A model generated the notes under the pieces. That model was given only the letters and a program-made list of their open reading frames with translations, made no database searches and was not told the DNA's origin. Position numbers and translations under genes: made by a program. Shown piece after piece: positions 1 to 5,170 of a stretch of 5,238 nt of DNA (its first letter is position 1; the number at the start of each line of letters is the position of its first letter). Source of the stretch: Aquirhabdus sp. (GTDB taxonomy: Bacteria > Pseudomonadota > Gammaproteobacteria > Pseudomonadales > Moraxellaceae); assembly GCA_030152425.1 (NCBI GenBank), contig JASLJP010000160.1, positions 1 through 5,238 of the forward strand, given 5' to 3'.

Positions 1-1
1 A

Positions 2-436
2 CGCCGTGCGGCGACCGGCGCACTGGGCTATGCCAACCATACCGATGTGCTACCCGCCCTGCTGGCGGCGCTCGATGATGAAGTCTGGCAAGTGCGCGAA
101 GAAGCCGCTCATACCTTGGGCAAACTCAAGCTGACCCAAGCCGGTGATGCCCTGATTGCGCGCCTGGCCGACCCCTACTGGCAGGTGCGTATCCATGTCG
201 CACGCAGTCTGGGCAAGCTGAAAACCGCCCATGCGACCCAGCCGCTGATCGCAGCACTCGGTCACGACATCAGCAATCTGCGTAAAGAAGCCGCGCTGGC
301 GCTGGGAGAGATCGGCGATCAGGATGCCAAAGCCGCGCTGGACACTGCGCTGGGTGACAGCGATCCGGAGGTGCGCAAGGCCGTGCGTATCGCACTGGGG
401 CTGATCCAGCAAAACGCCACGCAGGCGCAATCATGA
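2..436 (+). CDS. HEAT-repeat (PBS-lyase-type) protein, C-terminal part, 5' end outside the window
   Basis: The frame is already open at base 2, so this is the last 144 residues of a longer protein; the GTG at 47 is an internal codon, not the start. The visible part consists of alpha-helical HEAT/PBS-lyase repeats. A V/L-R-x-x-x-A signature recurs at visible residues 31, 62, 93 and 124, an exact 31-residue period, each followed by a Leu-Gly turn (LGKL, LGKL, LGEI, LGLI). Such repeats form a curved solenoid that binds other proteins. No catalytic motif or membrane segment is visible, so a cytoplasmic scaffold or chaperone role is an inference. The stop codon overlaps the start of the DUF971 gene by ATGA, implying an operon and translational coupling. 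The partner or substrate cannot be named. Family assignment is firm; function is not. Confidence 0.9.
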   Translation, partial: RRAATGALGYANHTDVLPALLAALDDEVWQVREEAAHTLGKLKLTQAGDALIARLADPYWQVRIHVARSLGKLKTAHATQPLIAALGHDISNLRKEAALALGEIGDQDAKAALDTALGDSDPEVRKAVRIALGLIQQNATQAQS

Positions 437-720
437 TCCCCCCGCGCCTGCACAACGACATCGCTGCGCAGCAGTTGACCTTGACGTGGTCTACGGGTCA
501 AACCCAGCAACTCAGTCATGCCGACCTCCGCGCCGCCTGTATGTGTGCCACCTGCCGCGCAGTGCGGATCCGGCAGGGCGAACTGGTGGTGAATGCGGCG
601 CGAACGGTCACCGCGATTCACGCGCAGGGCTATGGGCTGCAGTTGGTGTTTGACGATGGTCATGACCGTGGGATATATCCATGGCAATATTTACAGCAGC
701 TCGCCACCACCCCGACGTGA
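433..720 (+). CDS. DUF971 (GBBH-like N-terminal) domain protein, 95 aa
   Basis: This is a small single-domain protein matching the DUF971 family, which is also the N-terminal domain of gamma-butyrobetaine hydroxylase. Family hallmarks are the Trp near residue 19, LRAACMCATCR at 32-42, a DDGHDRGIYPW stretch at 74-84 and a final YLQQL helix. C36, C38, C41 and H77 match in spacing the Cys3-His zinc site known from gamma-butyrobetaine hydroxylase. The bacterial stand-alone forms are sometimes fused to or encoded near Mrp/ApbC-type Fe-S carrier ATPases, so a role in metal or Fe-S handling is possible, but nothing here proves it. The ATG lies inside the stop of the HEAT gene (ATGA). An AGG seven bases upstream is only a weak ribosome binding site, so coupling to the upstream gene is likely. 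The length is normal and the gene looks intact. Confidence 0.9.
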   Translation: MIPPRLHNDIAAQQLTLTWSTGQTQQLSHADLRAACMCATCRAVRIRQGELVVNAARTVTAIHAQGYGLQLVFDDGHDRGIYPWQYLQQLATTPT

Positions 721-735
721 TCGGGGTGTTTTTTT
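708..735 (+). terminator. Intrinsic terminator of the HEAT-DUF971 operon
   Basis: A perfect 8-bp stem, CACCCCGA (708-715) with TCGGGGTG (721-728), has a 5-base loop and is followed by seven T (729-735). The TGA stop of the DUF971 gene (718-720) sits in the loop, so the stem's 5' arm is coding sequence. GCCAC (703-707) and GTGGC (737-741) could pair outside the T run. On the minus strand the hairpin has no following U tract, so it should not terminate the convergent GGDEF-EAL transcript intrinsically. Confidence 0.88.
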
Positions 736-751
736 GGTGGCTCATTGAGGA

Positions 752-2770
752 TTAGCTAAAGGCGTAGCGCTGCGGGTTGGCCAGCAGTTGGTGGATCGCG
801 TCGGCATCGACCGGTTTGGAGAAGAAATAGCCCTGACCATAGTCACAGTCCAGCGCTTGCAGTTGCTTGACGTGCACACTGGTTTCCGGGCCTTCGGCGA
901 TGACATCCATGCCAAGGTTTTTGGCCAGACTCATAATCGAGTTGACGATCTGGAAACACTCCGGACTCTCACTCATCCGCGAGACAAATGAGCGGTCGAT
1001 CTTGAGGATATCGGCAGGGAAACGATGCAGATAGGACAACGAGGAATAGCCCGTACCAAAGTCGTCGATGCTCAGATGCACGCCCATGGCGCGCAGTTTT
1101 TGCATCACTTTGATGGCGCGCTCGGTATCGCGCATGGTCATGCTTTCGGTGATCTCGAGGCGCACCGAGGTGGCCGGAATCTGGGTGCTGTCCAAAATCT
1201 GCTGCACGCGCTCGCTCAAGTCATCCTGCTCAAACAGTCGCGCCGAGAGATTGACCGAGACGGTCAACGGCTGCGAGGGGAACTGCTCATGCCACGTATG
1301 AACGGTCTTGCACGCTTCTTTAAGCACCCACATGTCAATCTGGGCAATCAGGCCGCTGTCTTCGGCGATATAAATAAAATCATTGGGATAGACCAGATGG
1401 CTCGGCTTGCGCTGCCAACGGATCAGGGCTTCTAGACCCACGATGGCGCCGGTTTTGAACGACACGATCGGCTGATAGTGCAGCACGAATTTGTTATCGA
1501 CCAGCGCACGGCGCAGTTCGGTTTCGATCAGCAGCCGGTTATGCGCCTTGGTATGCATGCTGTGGTCATAAAACTCGCAGCGCGCGCCACCCATGCTTTT
1601 AGCACGGTACATGGCGAGGTTGGCATTGCGCAGCAGATCGTCGGTGGTGCCCAGCTCGGTCGGGGTGGCAACGCCAACACTGGCCGATGCATGCACTTCT
1701 TGCTGGTCGATCACAAACGGATCTGACAGCACCTCGATCAGACGCTCGCCGATGCGCATGGCATCATCCAGCTCGCGGATATCATCGACCAACAGGGTGA
1801 ACTCATCGCCGCCCATCCGAGCCAGCGTGTCCGGGCCACGGCTGACGCTGTCCCAGACCAGCGTGTCTTCGTGACGCAGGGTAATGCGCAGGCGGTCGGC
1901 GATCTGACGGATCAACTGATCACCGGCCTGGTGACCCAAGCTGTCGTTGATGATCTTAAAGCGATCCAGACCGACAAACAGGACGGCAAAATTATATTCA
2001 GGATGGCGCTGACGGCGGCTATTAGCGCGTTGCAGGCGATCCAAAAACAGGCTGCGATTGGGCAGACCGGTCAGGCCGTCATGAAAGGCATCGTACAGCA
2101 GTTGCTCTTCGGCCTGCTGACGCTCGACGACCCGCCCGAGCTGCACACCGATCTTGGCCAGCAGGGCAAGCTCTGCGCTATCCGGCACCGCATGCCCGGG
2201 CGCAAAGAACTCCAACACGGCGGCGACACTGCCGTCGGCGATGATCGGAAAGGATGCGGCACTGCCGAGACCTAGTTGTACGGCAGCGATGCTGCGCGCG
2301 TTTTGCGGCTCTGCGGCCAGATCGCTGCTCCAGACGGGCGCGGCAATGGCCAACACGCGGCCGGGTAAGCCCTCACCGCGGCTATAGCTGGTTTGGCCGG
2401 TGAGCTGCTGAAAGGCTTCGACAGCGGTCGGTGCCGCCGAGTGCCAGATCTGGCTGGGCAGCAGATGATCCGGGCGTTTTGGATTGACCAGATAGGCATG
2501 ACCCAGCGTCCACTGGGTGTGGGCACAGATCTGGTCGAGGACAAAGGACAGGATTGCAGGCAGATTGCGCGCCTGATTGGCGGCAATGGCGATGGATTCC
2601 ATCAATTGCAGGTGTTGTTGTTTGCTATACAGTTCGCGCAGACCGTGTTGCGCTGCTTGTTCGGCATGCAGACGCGCCTGATGCTCTTGCTCAAAGCGTA
2701 TCTTGAGATCCGCCAGCTCCTGCTCTACCGTGTCTGTAAAAATTTCGAGCATAAGATTCTGTGCGTTCAT
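752..2770 (-). CDS. GAF-GGDEF-EAL cyclic-di-GMP synthase/phosphodiesterase, 672 aa
   Basis: This cytoplasmic c-di-GMP turnover enzyme has no membrane segment. A likely coiled coil (about residues 13-55) leads to a GAF sensor domain (about 57-215; GEGLPGRV at 132-138, VLEFFA at 185-190). The GGDEF domain (about 225-403) has DGLTGLPNR at 231-239, intact GGDEF at 320-324 and an RxxD inhibitory site at 311-314, so diguanylate cyclase activity is possible. The EAL domain (about 412-668) has E447 of EALIRW, N507, E539, D569-D570 (DDFGTGYSSL), K590, E626 and Q646, the full catalytic set by alignment with known EAL enzymes, so it should hydrolyse c-di-GMP. EGPET replaces the usual EGVET. A 12-residue insertion precedes the GGDEF motif. 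An in-frame TAA two codons upstream fixes the longest start at 2770. No Shine-Dalgarno is present there; the only nearby alternative is M7 at 2752, which is no better. Which activity dominates and what GAF senses are unknown. Confidence 0.95.
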   Translation of the reverse strand: MNAQNLMLEIFTDTVEQELADLKIRFEQEHQARLHAEQAAQHGLRELYSKQQHLQLMESIAIAANQARNLPAILSFVLDQICAHTQWTLGHAYLVNPKRPDHLLPSQIWHSAAPTAVEAFQQLTGQTSYSRGEGLPGRVLAIAAPVWSSDLAAEPQNARSIAAVQLGLGSAASFPIIADGSVAAVLEFFAPGHAVPDSAELALLAKIGVQLGRVVERQQAEEQLLYDAFHDGLTGLPNRSLFLDRLQRANSRRQRHPEYNFAVLFVGLDRFKIINDSLGHQAGDQLIRQIADRLRITLRHEDTLVWDSVSRGPDTLARMGGDEFTLLVDDIRELDDAMRIGERLIEVLSDPFVIDQQEVHASASVGVATPTELGTTDDLLRNANLAMYRAKSMGGARCEFYDHSMHTKAHNRLLIETELRRALVDNKFVLHYQPIVSFKTGAIVGLEALIRWQRKPSHLVYPNDFIYIAEDSGLIAQIDMWVLKEACKTVHTWHEQFPSQPLTVSVNLSARLFEQDDLSERVQQILDSTQIPATSVRLEITESMTMRDTERAIKVMQKLRAMGVHLSIDDFGTGYSSLSYLHRFPADILKIDRSFVSRMSESPECFQIVNSIMSLAKNLGMDVIAEGPETSVHVKQLQALDCDYGQGYFFSKPVDADAIHQLLANPQRYAFS
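1823..1876 (-). repeat. 36-nt insertion/duplication inside the GGDEF domain, flanked by 9-bp direct repeats
   Basis: CAGCGTGTC occurs at 1823-1831 and again at 1859-1867, exactly 36 bases apart. In the protein this gives RHEDTL (299-304), six residues VWDSVS, then RGPDTL (311-316), directly before ARMGGDEF. Removing 36 bases would restore the canonical spacing LRHEDTLARMGGDEF. Across the 18 bases of the two hexapeptides about 13 match, so this may be an old in-frame duplication. Both copies fit the RxxD I-site pattern. Related GGDEF families also carry loops at this point, so it may be inherited rather than recent. Confidence 0.6.
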
Positions 2771-2798
2771 TTTTTATGAAAGGGAGTAGAAAAAGACA

Positions 2799-2903
2799 TT
2801 AATGATGCACAGCGACAAAGGATGTCGGCATATACGATCCGGACAGGATGCATAGCGCGACCCGAGCCTTTGCTTGACGCACGATTAACGCGTTCCCTTT
2901 CAT
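2799..2903 (-). CDS. Candidate 34-aa leader peptide upstream of the GGDEF-EAL gene
   Basis: This short ORF begins MKGNALIVRQAKARVA and ends in FVAVHH before a TAA. AGGGA at 2915-2911 lies seven bases before its ATG, the best-placed Shine-Dalgarno sequence in the whole gap, whereas the downstream GGDEF-EAL gene has none. It ends 28 bases before that gene. Residues about 14-32 are fairly hydrophobic, but there is no clear signal peptide or domain. I do not recognise a family. It could be a regulatory leader peptide whose translation opens the 10-bp helix, or a chance ORF: 34 codons is short enough to arise randomly. A competing ATG at 2910 starts a 47-codon ORF in another frame that overlaps the GGDEF-EAL start by ATGA, but its ATG touches the AGGGA and is badly spaced. 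Confidence 0.27.
   Translation of the reverse strand: MKGNALIVRQAKARVALCILSGSYMPTSFVAVHH
2816..2872 (-). other. Nested imperfect hairpin in the GGDEF-EAL leader
   Basis: Three helices nest in the minus-strand RNA: CAAAGG/CCTTTG (2872-2867 with 2821-2816), TCGG/CCGA (2865-2862 with 2828-2825) and TATGCATCC/GGATcGTATA (2854-2846 with 2840-2831, one bulged C). The structure would sit inside the 10-bp closing helix. It could be a structured leader element, but the same bases are coding in the candidate leader ORF and hairpins of this quality are not rare. Confidence 0.3.
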
Positions 2904-2914
2904 GGCACATTCCC

Positions 2915-2931
2915 TGGCAGAATTTCTGACA
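2915..2931. promoter_or_regulatory. 17-bp operator-like palindrome in the GGDEF-EAL leader
   Basis: TGGCAGAATTTCTGACA has a central T and half-sites that match at seven of eight positions, including a perfect CAGAA-T-TTCTG core. The near-zero spacer suits a dimeric DNA-binding protein better than an RNA hairpin. It lies roughly 25-40 bases downstream of the start point predicted from the candidate promoter. The binding factor is not recognised. Confidence 0.28.
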
Positions 2932-2949
2932 GTCGATATTGTCGACGTC
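2928..2949 (-). other. Small hairpin near the predicted transcript 5' end
   Basis: On the minus strand GTCGA (2946-2942) and TCGAC (2936-2932) pair around the loop CAATA. GAC (2949-2947) and GTC (2930-2928) extend the stem beyond a one-base bulge. Lying within about 10 bases of the predicted transcript start, it could be a 5' protective hairpin or an operator. Support is only the pairing. Confidence 0.25.
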
Positions 2950-2960
2950 TATAGTAGCCT

Positions 2961-2989
2961 TGTATAACAAAAGTACAGCGGTTATGCAA
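2961..2989 (-). promoter_or_regulatory. Candidate sigma-70 promoter (extended -10) for the GGDEF-EAL gene
   Basis: On the minus strand TTGCAT (2989-2984) is followed by 17 bases and TATACA (2966-2961). A TG one base before the -10 makes it an extended -10 element (TGTTATACA). The -35 match is poor (3 of 6) but the spacing is ideal. It predicts a start near 2955 and a leader of about 185 bases. No better-matching pair was noticed closer to the gene. Confidence 0.35.
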
Positions 2990-3015
2990 TCGCTGCCTGC
3001 CCAGAACATGCAATC
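2984..3015. repeat. Two direct copies of ATGCAATC, 24 bp apart
   Basis: Identical 8-mers lie at 2984-2991 and 3008-3015 (GATTGCAT on the transcribed-direction strand). The copy nearer the gene contains the candidate -35 hexamer. Tandem sites at and just upstream of a weak -35 are typical of activator binding, but two 8-mers can also recur by chance. Confidence 0.3.
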
Positions 3016-3142
3016 TATCGGTTGAACGGTCGCTATAAATGGCTGAATGTAAAGTGCCGAATTTTTACTAAGCAAGTAAGACATTGCCGCATTAGAATGA
3101 CATTCCACTCGCGCTGCCACGTAAGCGCCCGTAGACGATGCT

Positions 3143-3168
3143 TTGGGGGTGATGCCATACACCCCCAA
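3143..3168 (-). other. Stable G:C-rich hairpin after the DUF4105 gene, without a U tract
   Basis: TTGGGGGTG (3143-3151) pairs perfectly with CACCCCCAA (3160-3168) around an 8-base loop, 25 bases past the DUF4105 stop codon. A second inverted pair, TAGACGA (3132-3138) and TCGTCTA (3189-3195), encloses it and includes the stop codon. No T run follows on either strand, so it is not a standard intrinsic terminator; it may stabilise the mRNA 3' end or slow polymerase. Confidence 0.45.
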
Positions 3169-3192
3169 CGCGCCTAAGCGGCTGTCTGTCGT

Positions 3193-5133
3193 CTAGTAAT
3201 ACCACAGCCAAGACAGGCTGGCTTCATGATGGCGGTTGCTGGCCTGCTGTGATTGCTGCAGGTTGAGACGCAGTGCCTGACGCAGATCAGACCCCAGCGG
3301 GATCTGGGCGCCTAGTTTGAGCTGCGACTGCCAGCGATGGCTGTCCTGCCAGTAATAATCCGCTGCGTCGACCTGCAGGCTAAAGTCGGGGCGATTCCAC
3401 AGGCAGCCGAGGTTGGGGCCGATGCCCGCCCGCCAGCCTTTGTCCAGCGCACGTCCGGCCTCGATGGCAGCAGAAGCCAGCCCATAGCACAGCAGTCCAC
3501 CGATGCGCCACGACTGACCCTCACCGCCTTGAAAATAGCTTACGGCATGGGTCTCATCCCGGCTAAAGCGGCCATTTGCAATCGGCACTTGGCGTACGCC
3601 CGCCGACAGATTCCACGATAAAGGATCGAAGAAATCGCTCTTGGGGCTTAAGGACTGGATCTCGATCAGGGTGAACTGCTGCAACGCGATCCGCTGGTCT
3701 TGCACCCGCACCCGCGTCTGCAGGAAGTCGATGCCCGAACCGTTGCGATAGCCGGCCGCAGAGTCCAGCAGGTCGTGATAGGCCGGACGCCAGGTCAGAT
3801 CGGCAAAGCCCCGTCCCGCGTCCGCCCCTGCGCCGATCACCCAGCGGCTGGTCAGATGACCCCGCGAGGGGTCGACGGGCGGAGTCGGCACGGTGACCCG
3901 TGTATCCGGCACATCAATCTGACTACGGCGCAGCAATAGACTCCGCAGGATCGGCTGCGCCTCGCTGGACTCGATCTTGTGCCCGACATACTGCTGATAC
4001 TCGTAGTCGCCCGCCATCTCGGTGGCTTGTGCCTGCTCGCGCAGGGTCAGACCGGTCAGCGGATCATCCGGTTTCTGGGTCAGTTTTTTGGCCGCGCGGA
4101 GGGTCGCAGGCGAGGCATGCGCCGCTTGGGCATTGAGGCGACTGGCAAAAGCCGGACGATAGTCGATCTTGGCCAGCAGACCCGCTTTGATCAAGCTCAC
4201 GCGCAGCGTATCGGTGGGGATGGCATACACCGGAAAATCGCGCTGTAAGTTGAGGCTCGGCCGCGCCGTCTCCAGCAGCCCGAGCAGCATGTATGAGCAA
4301 TTGGAATGCAGGAAATAGTAGGGGAAATTGACAAAGCGTAGCTCCCACACCCGTTTGGTCATGCGCAGGGTTTCTTCGGGGGTCAGTGTCAGGCCGTATT
4401 CCCACAGGTCACGGCTTTCAAAATCATTGTATTCACGTACTTTTTCATAGTACGGCATGATGTCGTAGGCACCCGGATAGCGCCCGGTCAACCCTTTGAT
4501 GGCGAAGGCTGCACTGCTGGAGCCATCGGTCTTGGCGGCATAGTTGATGGCATAGGCGAGCAGCCGCGTCTTTTCATTCTGATCCGGATCGAGGCGCAGC
4601 AGGGTGTGGCCAAACATCGACGAGGGGTTATTCATATAGTCCGAGCTAAACACCAGCGTCGCATGGCGCGGCTGGATGCCTTGTAGCCAGGTACTGAGTG
4701 CGGGGCATGGGGTGACGGGCAGATCGCTGTCTTTGAGACCGAGCTGCTGCACGATCCAATCGCGGCGCACGGGGAACAAACACGCGGCGGCGCTATCGGT
4801 CGGCGGGGCTGGCGGGCTAAATAGCCCAACGAGGGTGGCGTCTAACTCAGCCGCAGGATCGGTGCGTCCGGTCGGCGCTAAAAAGAACGCCGACTGGGTC
4901 ACGGCACTCTGCACACCACTGCCCTGTTTTTGGTAATACATCAGCCGTTGCCAGTACGGCGCATCCGCCAGATGAAGCGCGCGGGCTTGGTGACGTGCCG
5001 CCTCAAGCTGTGGGCTGCCGCTCGGCGCGCTGAATGGGATCGCGGTGGCGGGGCTGTCGTCGGCCCAACTGCTGGCGGCACCTGCGAGCGCCAGAGCGCC
5101 CAATGCTGTTTTGACCCACACGGTGTAGTTCAT
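3193..5133 (-). CDS. Secreted DUF4105 (Lnb N-terminal periplasmic domain) protein with predicted C-terminal beta-barrel, 646 aa
   Basis: Residues 1-24 form a signal peptide (Lys8, hydrophobic TALGALALAGAA, cleavage after SWA24). The DUF4105 core follows (about 100-300), with FGHTLLRLD at 174-182 and HSNCSYMLL at 276-284. H176 and C279 are the likely catalytic pair of a permuted NlpC/P60 (LRAT-like) fold; C118 and C143 may form a disulfide. Bacteroides Lnb, a lipoprotein N-acyltransferase, contains this domain, but such activity here is inference. From about 425 the chain alternates polar and hydrophobic residues and ends in SLSWLWYY, an aromatic C-terminus typical of outer-membrane barrels. 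ATG at 5133 is preferred: the upstream ATG at 5151 adds MDCERA, acidic residues unsuited to a signal peptide, and would almost coincide with the start point implied by the candidate -10. Neither start has a good Shine-Dalgarno, so 5151 remains possible. The gene is intact and apparently monocistronic. Confidence 0.9.
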   Translation of the reverse strand: MNYTVWVKTALGALALAGAASSWADDSPATAIPFSAPSGSPQLEAARHQARALHLADAPYWQRLMYYQKQGSGVQSAVTQSAFFLAPTGRTDPAAELDATLVGLFSPPAPPTDSAAACLFPVRRDWIVQQLGLKDSDLPVTPCPALSTWLQGIQPRHATLVFSSDYMNNPSSMFGHTLLRLDPDQNEKTRLLAYAINYAAKTDGSSSAAFAIKGLTGRYPGAYDIMPYYEKVREYNDFESRDLWEYGLTLTPEETLRMTKRVWELRFVNFPYYFLHSNCSYMLLGLLETARPSLNLQRDFPVYAIPTDTLRVSLIKAGLLAKIDYRPAFASRLNAQAAHASPATLRAAKKLTQKPDDPLTGLTLREQAQATEMAGDYEYQQYVGHKIESSEAQPILRSLLLRRSQIDVPDTRVTVPTPPVDPSRGHLTSRWVIGAGADAGRGFADLTWRPAYHDLLDSAAGYRNGSGIDFLQTRVRVQDQRIALQQFTLIEIQSLSPKSDFFDPLSWNLSAGVRQVPIANGRFSRDETHAVSYFQGGEGQSWRIGGLLCYGLASAAIEAGRALDKGWRAGIGPNLGCLWNRPDFSLQVDAADYYWQDSHRWQSQLKLGAQIPLGSDLRQALRLNLQQSQQASNRHHEASLSWLWYY

Positions 5134-5159
5134 AGCGCGTTCACAATCCATCGATATCT

Positions 5160-5165
5160 ATTTTA
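5160..5165 (-). promoter_or_regulatory. Candidate -10 element of the DUF4105 gene
   Basis: TAAAAT on the minus strand (5165-5160) matches TATAAT at five of six positions. The -35 position is poor (at best ATGTGA, 3 of 6) and overlaps the CRP-like box, as expected if a regulator replaces -35 contacts or blocks the promoter. A start near 5153 would give the ATG at 5133 a leader of about 20 bases. Confidence 0.3.
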
Positions 5166-5170
5166 TTGGG

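Larger units (their letters stand above)
2776..2903 (-). repeat. Perfect 10-bp inverted repeat linking the leader ORF start to the GGDEF-EAL start region
   Basis: ATGAAAGGGA reads 2903-2894 and its exact complement TCCCTTTCAT reads 2785-2776 on the minus strand, separated by 108 bases. The first arm is the start codon and next seven bases of the candidate leader ORF. The second ends five bases before the GGDEF-EAL ATG. In RNA the pair would form a helix covering both initiation regions. By a rough estimate, some 10-bp inverted repeat would appear by chance in under one in ten regions of this size, so the match is suggestive rather than conclusive. Confidence 0.45.
2771..3192. other. 422-base intergenic region with a probable long leader for the GGDEF-EAL gene
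   Basis: This gap lies between two same-strand genes and is visibly richer in A+T than its flanks. No tRNA-like cloverleaf and no known riboswitch consensus was recognised. On the minus strand it contains, in transcription order, a hairpin after the DUF4105 stop, two ATGCAATC direct repeats, a possible extended -10 promoter, two inverted repeats, a small ORF with a good ribosome binding site, a nested hairpin, and a 10-bp inverted repeat whose last arm abuts the GGDEF-EAL start. The minus-strand frame following the DUF4105 TAG stays open across the whole gap, but its translation looks unlike a real protein. Confidence 0.6.

Noticed and set aside
50..430. Long minus-strand ORF opposite the HEAT gene
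   Set aside because: It is a shadow of the plus-strand HEAT coding frame, with no domain of its own.
47..436. Start of the HEAT gene at GTG 47
   Set aside because: The frame is open to the window edge and the upstream residues continue the repeat pattern, so the true start lies outside the window.
1823..1867. 9-bp direct repeats as a transposon target-site duplication
   Set aside because: Only 27 bases lie between the repeats, with no inverted ends; the protein-level RxxDTL repeat fits an internal duplication or inherited loop better.
1025..2275. Plus-strand ORFs opposite the GAF-GGDEF-EAL gene
   Set aside because: They lie within a convincingly conserved minus-strand gene and their translations show no domain; they are high-GC shadow frames.
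2816..2915. GEMM-I (c-di-GMP) riboswitch in the GGDEF-EAL leader
   Set aside because: CAGGG and GCAAAGG...GGG echo parts of the consensus, but the paired arms with the GNRA tetraloop, its receptor and the second conserved helix cannot be drawn. A covariance search with the Rfam GEMM models would settle it.
2767..3168. 133-codon minus-strand ORF as a protein-coding gene
   Set aside because: It starts with TTG, has no ribosome binding site, is rich in Cys with no recognisable domain, and shares its frame with the end of the DUF4105 gene beyond a genuine stop. Kept only as a low-interest finding.
4064..4405. Overlapping minus-strand ORF inside the DUF4105 gene
   Set aside because: It is an alternative frame of the conserved DUF4105 coding sequence, Pro/Arg-rich and without a domain.
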